Below are positions 24,238 through 32,605 of a stretch of DNA of 36,053 nucleotides, piece by piece (the stretch's first letter is position 1; every line of letters starts with the position of its first letter). The stretch comes from an uncultured Myxococcales bacterium (lineage in GTDB: Bacteria; Myxococcota_A; Polyangia; Nannocystales; Nannocystaceae): NCBI GenBank assembly GCA_902826865.1, contig CADEGN010000017.1, positions 1-36,053 on the forward strand, written 5' to 3'. A program made the position numbers and the translations under genes. Below the pieces are notes generated by a model that did not search any database, was not told the origin of the DNA, and worked only from the letters and a program-made list of their open reading frames with translations.

Positions 24238-25548
24238 ATGGGCCCGTGGCGACGTCGCATTTGTTGTGCTGCGCACGCGCTATTCTTCGCGTTGGCGATC
24301 CCTGCGGTCGTCGCGCGCGCGGGCGACGGACTTCGACCCAGAACTCCGGTGCTTTGGCCGGAGGACACACCGTGTGTCATCGCCGTAGATCAGAGCCTGA
24401 GCCCGGTCGTCAACCTGCCCTACGGCATCCCAACCGAGGATCCCGAAGCGGGCGAAAGCCTCAGCAGCGACGAGGTGGAGGACGGGCGACGGCACCAATT
24501 CTTTGCATTCGCGCGCGACCTTGACCCACGGTTCGCTCTCCCCGAGTGGATCACGCGGTCGGACGCGATGCGCGCAGACAGCGACGCAGGCCAGCTGGAT
24601 CCCACGTCCGTGCTTGAGGAGCACCCTCGCTTTGCCACCACCTTCTTGCGGATCAACGCCGACGACGCGCGACGCACGATTACGTTCGCCTCTGCCGAGT
24701 CGGGTATCGACTGGGACACAACGAATGCGCTCGCGGGGACCTACGTTATTCGCGCATACACGTGGGATCCGTCGCCCAACCGCTGGGCGAGCCCGCGACA
24801 CGGTGTGATTCGAGTCTTCGACGGGTCCGACGACACCCAACGGCTCCCCGGGCTCGCGGTGTTCGTGGACGCACCCGCGATCCACCGCGATGAGACCGGG
24901 ATGATCGAGGGGTGCCTCGCGGCGACGCCCGGGACGACCTTGTCCGCTTCGTGGGCCGACTTCACCGATCCGCGGGGTCTGTTCACCGAGTTCGTGCCGG
25001 AGTTCGTTCCCGACGATGAGATGGTGTCGATCCCATTTTCCCCGCCCGAGTCCCTGTGGGGGAAGTTCGCCGTCTTGCGCGTCACCGCCACAACCCCGGC
25101 GGGGTTGTCCTACGACGCATTCGTCCCCGAGTCGCTGGCGATCCTCGCGAGTGACAAGAATCCAGGTTGCGAGACAGATCCGGGGTGCGAAACTGATGGC
25201 GGCGGCGGAAGCAGTGACGGCGGCGAGCTGGCGACCGACGATGGCGGGTCGAACACCTCGACCTCCACGGGTTCGAGTCGCGATCTGGACACGAGCGATG
25301 TCGGTCCGTCACCGGCCGCGGACGATGCCTCGCCTGCGCAGTCGTGCGCCTGCAGGTCCGTACCGCGCAGCTCGTTCGACGCGGTCGCGGGAATCGTGCT
25401 CATCGCCGCGGCAGCCCGTGGCCGACGGCGACGCGGCTCGGGCTTGATTCGATCCGCCGCCCACGCGAATCCGCTCGAGCGGACCTTCGCGTCCCCGGAC
25501 GGTCACGTCAGGATGCTCAACTCACCGCATCGAATGCGATCGGGATAA
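24238..25548 (+). CDS. secreted protein with Myxo-CTERM-like tail
   Basis: A 436-residue exported protein of unknown function. The signal peptide is MGPWRRRICCAAHALFFALAIPAVVARA. The ectodomain (about 28-310) has no recognised catalytic motif; it resembles an Ig-like or carbohydrate-binding series of strands (GTYVIRAYTWDPSPNRW, LRVTATTPAGLSYDAF). A short repeat NPGCETDPGCETDGGGG is followed by a Ser/Gly/Thr/Asp linker. The sorting tail is SCACRS, a hydrophobic stretch (VAGIVLIAAAA) and RGRRRRG. Unusually, 34 more residues follow the Arg cluster. ATG 24238 is chosen because it begins the signal; the frame stays open upstream, overlapping the divergent LVIVD gene. Confidence 0.75.
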   Translation: MGPWRRRICCAAHALFFALAIPAVVARAGDGLRPRTPVLWPEDTPCVIAVDQSLSPVVNLPYGIPTEDPEAGESLSSDEVEDGRRHQFFAFARDLDPRFALPEWITRSDAMRADSDAGQLDPTSVLEEHPRFATTFLRINADDARRTITFASAESGIDWDTTNALAGTYVIRAYTWDPSPNRWASPRHGVIRVFDGSDDTQRLPGLAVFVDAPAIHRDETGMIEGCLAATPGTTLSASWADFTDPRGLFTEFVPEFVPDDEMVSIPFSPPESLWGKFAVLRVTATTPAGLSYDAFVPESLAILASDKNPGCETDPGCETDGGGGSSDGGELATDDGGSNTSTSTGSSRDLDTSDVGPSPAADDASPAQSCACRSVPRSSFDAVAGIVLIAAAARGRRRRGSGLIRSAAHANPLERTFASPDGHVRMLNSPHRMRSG

Positions 25549-25722
25549 ATCACGACGAGCGTGGCGTCCTGCGCGCACTGCCTTGCATGGACGAACGCCC
25601 GGCGCTGCGCTCTCGGCTCCACACCTCCCTCACCGTGCCGGCTCTGCCGCCCCAACCCGCTCGCGCGGCGCGAGACGAGGATCGGTTGCCCGCGCCGCAC
25701 GAAGCCAGGCATCTTCGGACGC
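25549..25722 (+). other. intergenic region before the dioxygenase gene
   Basis: 174 bases with no supported gene. The frame of the downstream gene stays open through most of it (from 25561) but the translation is Cys/Arg/Pro-rich and lacks a signal, so I treat it as upstream sequence that presumably contains the promoter. No convincing hairpin or operator was seen. Confidence 0.4.
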
Positions 25723-26520
25723 ATGGAACCTAAGCGGCGGCAGTTCTGTGTGATGGGTGCAGCGGCGGCCGTGGCCGAGCTCGTGGGATGCGGAGGCAGT
25801 GGCGCCGACGGAAGCACCGACGGGACCAGCGACGCCGATAGCTCCGGGTCGAGCGGCCCTCAAGGGACCGACTCGCTCGCCGATTCGAGCGCCGCAACGA
25901 TCACGGCATCCGGCGATTCTGCGGGCACCGGCACCAGCTCGATTGCCGAGACAACCGCTGCATCGGAGGACAGCAGCGCAGGTGCGACGGGCTCGGGAAC
26001 CACCGACGATACTGGGGCTGTCGCCTGCGAACCGTCGCCAGGGTCGATCGAGGGTCCGTTTTATCGCCCCGACATCCCGGTGCGCAGCGACCTCGATCTG
26101 TACGACGACGCAGGGGCGCCACTTCACCTGTCAGGTCGGGTGGTCGACAGCGATTGCGCGCCGGTTGTCGGTGCCATCATCGAGCTGTGGCATGCAGCGC
26201 CGTCTCCACCCGACGCCATGCCCGGAGACGTCGATGCCACCTATGACGCGAGCCGCGAGTATCGCTACTACGGCCAGGTTGCGACCGATCGCGAGGGTCG
26301 CTACGCCTTCGACACACTGCGGCCAGGGTGGTACCTAAATGGCAACAACTACCGACCGGCGCATCTACACGTGAAGATCTGGGTGGACGACGTCGAGCGG
26401 CTCACCACGCAGTTGTACTTCGCCGACGATCCGTTTAACGCCGACGACCCCTGGTTTGACGCCACGATGGAGCTCGATCCCACCGACACGGGCGATGCCA
26501 CCCACGACTTCGCGGTCTGA
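25723..26520 (+). CDS. secreted intradiol ring-cleavage dioxygenase-like lipoprotein
   Basis: A 265-residue protein. The N-terminus KRRQFCVMGAAAAVAELVGC has a twin-arginine RRxF motif and a lipobox ending at Cys23, so it is probably Tat-exported and lipidated. A Ser/Thr/Gly/Asp linker covers 24-100. The catalytic domain has EGPFY (110-114), ELWHA (154-158), Tyr204 in RPGWY and the HxH pair His214/His216 in RPAHLH; in this family two Tyr and two His hold Fe(III). The first Tyr ligand is probably among Tyr174-Tyr183. The fold is that of protocatechuate 3,4-dioxygenase beta subunits, but an exported lipidated form may act on other diols. ATG 25723 is chosen because it begins the Tat signal. Confidence 0.85.
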   Translation: MEPKRRQFCVMGAAAAVAELVGCGGSGADGSTDGTSDADSSGSSGPQGTDSLADSSAATITASGDSAGTGTSSIAETTAASEDSSAGATGSGTTDDTGAVACEPSPGSIEGPFYRPDIPVRSDLDLYDDAGAPLHLSGRVVDSDCAPVVGAIIELWHAAPSPPDAMPGDVDATYDASREYRYYGQVATDREGRYAFDTLRPGWYLNGNNYRPAHLHVKIWVDDVERLTTQLYFADDPFNADDPWFDATMELDPTDTGDATHDFAV

Positions 26521-26558
26521 AGGCGACGGGCGTTGCGTCACGCCGCTTCGATGCGCGC

Positions 26559-27326
26559 TCAGTGCTGCCCGCCGCAGCTAGCCCGGACCTTGGCTGCGTG
26601 CGGTGACTTCCCGTGGAGGCGCAGGAACGCGTCAGCGCGCACGCGCGCGGCCTGCGTGTCCCCAAGGATGCACAACGCAGTGATCCACGAGACGTCGCGC
26701 TCGCGTGCGAGCACGCCGTTGTGGAACCGCTGACTGTGACGGCGCAGCACGGCAATCGCCGCCCGAGCATCCCCGGTGCCCAGAGCTGCGCGTGCCTCGG
26801 CCAAAAGCGCGACCTCCTCGGCGATTGCGTCAGCTCCGCGTGGCGACGCCGGACGCACGGTCCGACCAGGCTTTGCCGCGCGGACGGGCGCGGGCGGATC
26901 GTCCGTTTCGCTCGCCGGAGGCTCCGTGGGCGCGAGTGCATTGGGGGCCGTCGGCTCACGCAACTCGGGCACCACCGGCGCCGGCTCCACTGCTGGTGTC
27001 GCACCGATCATCTCCGCGATGCCTCCGAATCCCTGCAGTGCCGGGATTGCCTCCGGCACGACGCCGCCGGGTTCGGCCACGACGGCCGCGAGCGCGCCCG
27101 CCAGGGCACCCGCGAGCGCGGCCGCGAGCGCGATCGTCTTTGCCGACACGCCCGCGCCGGCAACCGTCGGAGTACCGACATCGCTGGAGAGCGTCGGTCC
27201 GGCATCTCCGGCGGCGGCGCGCTCGAGCACACCGGTGAACACGCGCTCGGCGATGGCGTCGTCGGGCGAGTCGACGGTACGCAGCGCATCGAGATAGGCG
27301 CGGGCTTGGGATGACAACGGCTTCAT
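26559..27326 (-). CDS. putative anti-sigma factor / membrane partner of ECF sigma
   Basis: A 255-residue membrane protein. The N-terminal 60 residues are a cytoplasmic helical region (KPLSSQARAYLDALRTVDSPDDAIAERVFTGVLERA). A hydrophobic Ala/Gly-rich segment at about 63-85 (TIALAAALAGALAGALAAVVA) is the likely membrane span. A Pro/Ala-rich linker leads to a C-terminal helical pair region (about 165-250) with TPR-like spacing (LAEARAALGTGDARAAIAVLRRH, RVRADAFLRLHGKSPHAAKVRASC). Its ATG 27326 overlaps the sigma stop by 4 bases (ATGA), as expected for a sigma/anti-sigma pair. No zinc-finger anti-sigma signature is seen, so the assignment rests on context. Confidence 0.65.
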   Translation of the reverse strand: MKPLSSQARAYLDALRTVDSPDDAIAERVFTGVLERAAAGDAGPTLSSDVGTPTVAGAGVSAKTIALAAALAGALAGALAAVVAEPGGVVPEAIPALQGFGGIAEMIGATPAVEPAPVVPELREPTAPNALAPTEPPASETDDPPAPVRAAKPGRTVRPASPRGADAIAEEVALLAEARAALGTGDARAAIAVLRRHSQRFHNGVLARERDVSWITALCILGDTQAARVRADAFLRLHGKSPHAAKVRASCGGQH

Positions 27327-27871
27327 CGGCGCCCTCCAGCCTGAGCGCGGGCGATTGCGGCTTCGAAGCGCGATCGCCCCTTGCGCAGTCGTGTGTAGAT
27401 CGTGTTGCGATTGATCGCCAGCGCCGCGGCGATCTCGGTGCCCGACAACCCTTCGATCTCCGACAACACGAACACCATACGATGGTCTTCGTCGAGTTCG
27501 TTGAGGAAGCGGCGGACCAACTCCGCGGCTTCGCCCAGCTCGGCCCCGCGATCGGCCGGTTCCGTGGGCGGCGGCGGCGGAAGCAAATCGAGGCGTCGGC
27601 CGGCCCGACCGGTGCTGCGTCGGTACTCGCTCGCCACGCGACGGGTAATCCCAAAGAGCCACGCGGCTAACGAGCGACCGGGGTCGTAGTCGTCGAGCCG
27701 GCGGCGCACCACGAGAAACACGTCCTGAGCGACGTCGTCGACGTTGGCGCGAGGAACTCCGAGCCGCAACAGGGTGCGCCAAACAAAGCCAAAGTGCGCG
27801 CGGTACACGTCGGCCAGGCCGGGGGGACCGGACCCCTCCAAGGGCGGCGTTTGCGGCACCAGGGCGGTCAT
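27323..27871 (-). CDS. ECF RNA polymerase sigma factor
   Basis: A 182-residue ECF sigma factor. Sigma2 is about 18-85, with YRAHFGFVWRTLLRLGV, NVDDVAQDVFLVVRRRLDDYDPGRSLAAWLFGITRRVASEYRR. A Pro-rich linker (LPPPPPTEPADRG) separates it from sigma4 at about 118-170, with LDEDHRMVFVLSEIEGLSGTEIAAALAINRNTIYTRLRKGR, a clear helix-turn-helix that binds the -35 element. It lies 34 bases after the upstream envelope-type gene and overlaps the putative partner gene. ATG 27871 is preferred because the upstream extension is not sigma-like; ATG 27886 is an alternative, and a GAGGAG lies between the two. Confidence 0.9.
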   Translation of the reverse strand: MTALVPQTPPLEGSGPPGLADVYRAHFGFVWRTLLRLGVPRANVDDVAQDVFLVVRRRLDDYDPGRSLAAWLFGITRRVASEYRRSTGRAGRRLDLLPPPPPTEPADRGAELGEAAELVRRFLNELDEDHRMVFVLSEIEGLSGTEIAAALAINRNTIYTRLRKGRSRFEAAIARAQAGGRR

Positions 27872-27905
27872 CTCTCCTCGGTGCATTGGCCGCCCGTGGC
27901 CAACA

Positions 27906-28853
27906 TCATTTCCCGACTCGGACCTCGACTCCAGCGAAGAGGCGAACGCCGGCCCGCGGCGGCGCATACAGGGCTCCGAGGTCGGCGACCACGAACCGAG
28001 GCCGTGCGACAGCGACCCACCCTTCGACGCCCGCCAGGATGGCGACGCGACGATGGGGCGCCCACATGATGGATGCGCCGAACGGCCAAGCTACCCATGT
28101 TGCCGCGATCGATTGTGGGGTGGCCAGGCCAAACCCCTGGGCCCGGATCTGCCCGGCCTCGATGCCGGTGCAGATCGGTAGCTCAACCGGACCGACGACC
28201 GGCGCCCAACACCCGCGCGCGCCAGCCACCCAGGGTTGGAACCGCGCCCCCGCCGACGGCTCGGTGGAACTTCGTCGATCCTGATGGAGCGCGGTCACGC
28301 CCACCAATTCGATCCGCGCGGTCGCGACCCGCAGGGCGAGGTGCGGCGCGAAAATCGCCGCGCCACGCGGGAGCCACCCCCAGCTGCCGCCCGCCCGCAA
28401 CCCGAGGGCCACGTCGACTGCAGGCCGTCGCCGCGCCCGCGGTTTGCGCTCCGCGCTCGGCACCGGCGCAGACGCGACCGGCGACGGCGCGGGCGTGGGA
28501 TCGGGAGCCGCTTCGACACGTTCAGCGAGGTTGGCCGGGTCGAGCATCACCGCGGTCACCAAGGCCGTCGCCGATGCCAACACATCGCATGCGGCGGCGT
28601 CGATCCGCCGGCGCAGCACACCCGACTCGATGCGAATCTCGAGATCGAGGACGTAGCCCTCGGCACCAGCATGAACGCGCGCATCGACGGCAACGCGCGG
28701 ACCTGACGCGCCCGCGGTCACGAAACGCGCCAGTCGTTGACGCACCTCGTCGGCGCCTGGGCAACCGGGCGGCGCATCCCAATCCAGGTCGATCGTCTCC
28801 TCGTCGGGTCCGAGCACCAAGCGAAGGGCGAGCAGGCTCGCGGGCAGCGTCAC
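27906..28853 (-). CDS. envelope protein of unknown function upstream of ECF sigma
   Basis: A 315-residue protein. A short hydrophobic N-terminus (MTLPASLLALRLVLG) may be a weak signal or anchor. Next comes a small domain with LDWDAPPGCPGADEVRQRLARFV (about 24-46) and a later Cys (AAACDVLAS). A Pro/Ala-rich linker (about 115-145) then leads to a C-terminal beta-rich region (ALGLRAGGSWGWLPRGAAIFAPHLALRV, GIEAGQIRAQGFG, VRLFAGVEVRVGK) that looks like an outer-membrane barrel or a periplasmic beta domain. The protein ends in VRVGK. The start is GTG 28853. It is first in the three-gene operon with the sigma factor, so it may sense or transmit the signal. No enzymatic motif is visible. Confidence 0.65.
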   Translation of the reverse strand: MTLPASLLALRLVLGPDEETIDLDWDAPPGCPGADEVRQRLARFVTAGASGPRVAVDARVHAGAEGYVLDLEIRIESGVLRRRIDAAACDVLASATALVTAVMLDPANLAERVEAAPDPTPAPSPVASAPVPSAERKPRARRRPAVDVALGLRAGGSWGWLPRGAAIFAPHLALRVATARIELVGVTALHQDRRSSTEPSAGARFQPWVAGARGCWAPVVGPVELPICTGIEAGQIRAQGFGLATPQSIAATWVAWPFGASIMWAPHRRVAILAGVEGWVAVARPRFVVADLGALYAPPRAGVRLFAGVEVRVGK

Positions 28854-29000
28854 CGTGCACCCATGCTACAGCCGCATCGCCTGCCCGACTCGGGCGATCG
28901 TCCAGTGCTCGAGTTGGGCAAGGAGACGGCGGTCCCGGTGGATCTAGGGCGTCTTGATGGGAAAACGGCTCGGCACGCGATCTGCTGTGGCCTAGGGATT

Positions 29001-30353
29001 GTGCCCCGCTCGATCCACCGCATCATCGCTTTCGTCGTCCTGACCAACGCGTGCATGCGCGCAGACGAGCAGCACGATTCGCAAGCGCCACAGCGTGAGA
29101 CGGATGGGGATGGCCTGGCGTTGACGGCTTCGCGCGCCGTGATTCAACCGCGCCCTCCGGCGCCCGACCTGGGGCCAGACACCCAAGCTGTGGCTGAAAA
29201 AGCCCCGCCCCGCGAAGTTGTCCAGCTCGCGCACTTCGCCGACGTGCGCGAGGCCCCAGCCGCGGATTCACCCCTAATTGGGATCGTCGCCATGGGCGAG
29301 CGGGTTGCTGTGCACGAGCGGATCCAAGCCCCGGGCTGCGCGGGTCGGTGGATGGCGATCGCCCCGCGCGGATTCGTGTGTGCCGACGGTACCCCCACGC
29401 GACGAGCACCGAGCCAGACGATGCTGCCCCGTCTCTCTCGACGCTCGATCGTGCCCGGCACCTACGCCAAGGTCCGCGGCGACGAAGCCATGGTCTACGC
29501 CTCGCTCGACGACGCAGTCCGGCGCCGGGGTGGTCAGCGCCCGAGCGCAGAACTTACGGTGCGCCGCCTCAGCCGCAAGCGCGCAGGGGGACGCAGCTTC
29601 TGGCGCACGCGCCACGGTTGGGTCGCGACCGAGCACCTACGCCAGCTCGACAGTTCGCGTTTTCAGGGCGTCGACCTCACCCGCAACGACGCTCCGCTCA
29701 TGCCGTTGGCCTGGGCCCGCTTCCGCGGGGACGACGGAAAGATCGCTGTGCGAGATCGTCCAAGCCGACGGGCGCGCCCGGTGCGACGCCTGCGCGCGCG
29801 GAGCCACGCCACCGTCTCAACCGTGTCGCCCGACGGGGAGTTCGTCCACTTGGTGGGCGTGGGCTGGGTGCTGCGCGACGAGGTACGGATCGCCATGCCA
29901 TCCGATGTGCCCGCGGATGTCTCCGGCAACGAACGCTGGATCGACATCGATGTCGATCAGCAGGTCCTGGTCGCCTACGAAGGTGCGCGCCCGGTATTTG
30001 CCACGCTGGTCTCGACCGGTCGCCGCGGCCACGACTCACCGCTCGGCACCTATCGGATCGAGCGCAAGGTCGCCGAGAGAACCATGAACAGCCGGCCCAG
30101 CGACGACGACCCCTACGCCGTGGATCGCGTGCCATGGACCGCCTACTTCACCGGTAGCTTTGCGCTGCACGGAGCGTATTGGCATGGCAGCTTCGGCGAG
30201 CGCAAGAGCCACGGCTGCATCAATCTCGCCCCGATCGACGCGCGTCGCGTTTACGGTTGGTCAGAGCCCCAGGTTGCGCCGGGTTGGAGCGAGGCCTATG
30301 CCAGCGAGGCAAGCAGGGGTTCGGTGGTTCGACTGCGAAGCTCGCAGGGTTGA
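29001..30353 (+). CDS. secreted L,D-transpeptidase (YkuD family)
   Basis: A 450-residue exported enzyme that probably cross-links peptidoglycan or attaches proteins to it. The N-terminus (about 1-22) is a signal with a possible lipidation Cys in LTNAC. Residues about 50-300 include two SH3-like stretches (VVQLAHFADVREAPAADSPLIGIV, KIAVRDRPSRRARPVRRLRA). The YkuD catalytic domain covers about 312-435 and has the motif HGAYWHGSFGERKSHGCINL, with catalytic Cys406. The start is GTG 29001 with AGGG nearby; the longer upstream frame is in the divergent spacer and not credible. It converges on the unknown secreted protein gene, 20 bases away. Confidence 0.88.
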   Translation: MPRSIHRIIAFVVLTNACMRADEQHDSQAPQRETDGDGLALTASRAVIQPRPPAPDLGPDTQAVAEKAPPREVVQLAHFADVREAPAADSPLIGIVAMGERVAVHERIQAPGCAGRWMAIAPRGFVCADGTPTRRAPSQTMLPRLSRRSIVPGTYAKVRGDEAMVYASLDDAVRRRGGQRPSAELTVRRLSRKRAGGRSFWRTRHGWVATEHLRQLDSSRFQGVDLTRNDAPLMPLAWARFRGDDGKIAVRDRPSRRARPVRRLRARSHATVSTVSPDGEFVHLVGVGWVLRDEVRIAMPSDVPADVSGNERWIDIDVDQQVLVAYEGARPVFATLVSTGRRGHDSPLGTYRIERKVAERTMNSRPSDDDPYAVDRVPWTAYFTGSFALHGAYWHGSFGERKSHGCINLAPIDARRVYGWSEPQVAPGWSEAYASEASRGSVVRLRSSQG

Positions 30354-30373
30354 CTTGCGGCGGGTCCCTTTGA

Positions 30374-31210
30374 TCACCGGATTTCAGGAGCCGGCGCGAA
30401 CCGCCCGTCGCGGATCGCCGACGGCCACGGCTCGGGATCTCCGGTGCGCGCCCAGCCATGGTCGTGGTCGTCGAGCACGAGCGGAACGCCACGGGCAACG
30501 AGCGCGTGGGCAGAGTCGTAGAAGAGCGTGACGCGTTGATCGGGCCGCTGAGCGTCGCGCCGCACGAACGGAACTTCGATGACCGGACTGTGGCGATCCT
30601 CGCCGAACTCGGTGCCGAGCTCCTGGGCAGCGCCCAGATCGCCACGCCTGGATGACGCAGGCCGCTTGGGGCTCGTTTTCGCCGACCGCGACCAGCTCGA
30701 CGTCCGCTCGCGGAAGGCGACCACACCGATGACCCCGGCGTGCTCGGGCGTGCCTCGTCGCGCGGTGTAGCTGCGCCGAACATCCGAGAATCGGAATGTC
30801 GCTACGTCGTCGAGCGAGCGGCGAAAGCCTTCAATCGTCAACGTCGCGAACGGGTCGAGCACGTATCCGCGTTGGCGACGAAAGTCGCCGAGCTTCCCCG
30901 ACACCACGTCGCGACCGTCCACGCTGGCGACGATCTCGAGTCGCTCGGCGGAATTATTCGTGACACGAATGACGTAGCGCTCGTCCCGTTCCCCGGCGAC
31001 GAAGGTTCGACCGCGATGGTTGGCGCCGGGCAACATCGTTCCATCGGCGCCCTCAACGCTGACGTGGACGAGCGGAACTGTCACAGGCCGCCAACTGCGC
31101 GTGTGCGGGTGGGGTCGTGCGGGGGTTCGGGCATCGGCGCTGCCCCCTGCGAGGGCCACGAGGAGGGCGGCAACGCCCAGCGGAAGGGCGAGAACAGCAC
31201 GTCGAGGCAT
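30374..31210 (-). CDS. secreted protein of unknown family
   Basis: A 278-residue exported protein. The signal peptide is MPRRAVLALPLGVAALLVALAGGSADA. The central block IVASVDGRDVVSGKLGDFRRQRGYVLDPFATLTIEGFRRSLDDVATFRFSDVRRSYTARRG (about 94-154), followed by VIGVVAFRER, is a pattern I recognise from widespread uncharacterised proteobacterial secreted proteins. It has a strongly beta-structured core. The C-terminal part (about 170-278) holds a conserved-looking RVTLFYDSAHALVARGVP. ATG 31210 is supported by AAGGAG five bases upstream. It is divergent from the FAD oxidoreductase, so both share the 219-base promoter region. Its function is unknown. Confidence 0.75.
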   Translation of the reverse strand: MPRRAVLALPLGVAALLVALAGGSADARTPARPHPHTRSWRPVTVPLVHVSVEGADGTMLPGANHRGRTFVAGERDERYVIRVTNNSAERLEIVASVDGRDVVSGKLGDFRRQRGYVLDPFATLTIEGFRRSLDDVATFRFSDVRRSYTARRGTPEHAGVIGVVAFRERTSSWSRSAKTSPKRPASSRRGDLGAAQELGTEFGEDRHSPVIEVPFVRRDAQRPDQRVTLFYDSAHALVARGVPLVLDDHDHGWARTGDPEPWPSAIRDGRFAPAPEIR

Positions 31211-31215
31211 TGGGA

Positions 31216-31221
31216 CTCCTT
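31216..31221 (-). promoter_or_regulatory. ribosome binding site of the unknown secreted protein
   Basis: The minus strand reads AAGGAG, five bases before ATG 31210. It selects this start over ATG 31237, which would add a charged extension before the signal peptide. Confidence 0.75.
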
Positions 31222-31381
31222 GCCGTCGGGGGCCCAACGCACGGGGCGCTGGACCGATCTACCTCGCCCATCGGAGATCACTTCACCCGCCAAGTTCGGC
31301 ACCCACGCCAGCGGCCCGACCCGCACAGAAACGCTGCCCGGCCGCTCCGCAGGCCGTTATCGGCACCCGCCGCGGGTTTCT

Positions 31382-31408
31382 TGTCACGCCGGGCCATTCT
31401 GGCCGGTC
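31382..31408 (+). promoter_or_regulatory. candidate ECF41-type promoter
   Basis: TGTCACG (31382-31388), then 16 bases, then GGTC (31405-31408). The ECF41 consensus I recall is TGTCACA - 16 bases - CGTC, so there is one mismatch in each half and the spacing is correct. It lies 21 bases upstream of ATG 31430 of the FAD oxidoreductase, which is cotranscribed with an ECF41 sigma gene, as expected for self-control. The two box mismatches and the lack of any test keep confidence moderate. Confidence 0.55.
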
Positions 31409-31419
31409 GACCCGGTGAC

Positions 31420-31424
31420 AGGAA
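31420..31424 (+). promoter_or_regulatory. ribosome binding site of the FAD oxidoreductase
   Basis: AGGAA, five bases before ATG 31430. It rules out the much longer upstream open frame, which overlaps the divergent gene. Confidence 0.6.
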
Positions 31425-31429
31425 CGCAA

Positions 31430-32605
31430 ATGACCGATCCGATCGACAACATCGTCGTCCTAGGCGCCGGCTACGCGGGGTTGGCGTGCGCCTTCGCGTT
31501 CGCCGCCGAGCAGCCCGATCGCCGAGTCACGCTGGTCGATGCCCGCGAAGAGTTCAGCGAGCGCATCCGACTGCACCAACTCGCCACCGGCCAAACTCTC
31601 CCGCGCCGCAGTCTCACCGAGCTGTGCGCAGGCACCTCGGTACGGTTCGTTCGCGCTCGCGTCGATGGCATCGATCGCAGCGCCCGAAGCGTTCGCACAA
31701 GCGCCGGGGAACTATCCTACGACCGCCTCGTCGTCGCGCTGGGCTCGGCCGGGACCGCCGACATCCCGGGTGTCCTCGAGCACGCCCACGCGATCGACGT
31801 GGAGTCACGGGCGCTACGCTTGGCGGGCGCGCTGGATCGCCTGGGGCCGGGGGCCGAGGTGGCGATCATCGGCGCTGGCACCACCGGCATCGAGCTCTCC
31901 GCAGAGATCGCAGAGCGTCGCAGCGATCTCGTGGTCACGCTCGTGGCGCGCGGTGCCCTGGGCCACGACCTGCTCTCCGCTGGCGGCGTCGCTCGCCTTC
32001 GGCGCTCCTTCGCGCGACTCGGCGTGCGCGTGGTCGAGGACTTCGACGCAGCGGCCATCGAGTCGCGTCAGGTGATCGGCCGTGCAGGGGTTTTGCCCTT
32101 TGACGTATGCGTCTACACCGGGGGCTTCGCCCCCAGTCCGCTCGTTGCGGAGCTCGGCCTACCCGTCGACAACACCGGGCGCTTGCTGGTCGACGCCTAC
32201 GGCCGCGCGCCGCAAGATCGAGCGATCTACGGCATCGGCGACGCTGCGGTCCCGGCCGACTGGCGCGGCGCCTCGCCACTGATGTCGTGCCGGCTGGCGC
32301 TGCCGCGCGGGGTCAACGCGGCGGCCAACCTCGCGGCCGAGTGTCGCGGCGACGCCCTCCGACCGTGGCGGATCTTCGACGCAGGTCGTTCCCTGAGCCT
32401 TGGTCGGCACGACGGCCTCGTCCAGCTGCACGCCGGCGACGGCCGCATTCGCAACGCGTCCTTCGGGGGCGTCGTGGCGGCGTGGCTCAAGGAGCAGATC
32501 TGCCGCTACACCGTGGCGACACTGTTGCGCGCCCGCAATCGTGCGCGCAAGGCGGTGCGAAGCTTGCCCAGCGGGCCGACGTACGCGACCCTCGAGGGCG
32601 CATGA
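31430..32605 (+). CDS. FAD-dependent NAD(P)H dehydrogenase-like oxidoreductase
   Basis: A 391-residue pyridine-nucleotide-disulphide-type flavoprotein (NDH-2/AIFM2-like). The FAD Rossmann motif is VVLGAGYAGLACAFAFA (GxGxxG at Gly12, Gly14, Gly17). The NAD(P)H Rossmann motif is VAIIGAGTTGIELSAEIAE (about 144-162), and the second FAD contact is YGIGDAAV (about 266-273). There is no redox-active CxxC, so disulphide reductase activity is unlikely. A C-terminal helix (WLKEQICRYTVATLLRARNRARK) may associate with the membrane. The final codons overlap the sigma gene by 4 bases (ATGA). Oxidoreductases are among the common partners of ECF41 sigma factors, so it is probably the main regulated target. 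Confidence 0.88.
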   Translation: MTDPIDNIVVLGAGYAGLACAFAFAAEQPDRRVTLVDAREEFSERIRLHQLATGQTLPRRSLTELCAGTSVRFVRARVDGIDRSARSVRTSAGELSYDRLVVALGSAGTADIPGVLEHAHAIDVESRALRLAGALDRLGPGAEVAIIGAGTTGIELSAEIAERRSDLVVTLVARGALGHDLLSAGGVARLRRSFARLGVRVVEDFDAAAIESRQVIGRAGVLPFDVCVYTGGFAPSPLVAELGLPVDNTGRLLVDAYGRAPQDRAIYGIGDAAVPADWRGASPLMSCRLALPRGVNAAANLAAECRGDALRPWRIFDAGRSLSLGRHDGLVQLHAGDGRIRNASFGGVVAAWLKEQICRYTVATLLRARNRARKAVRSLPSGPTYATLEGA

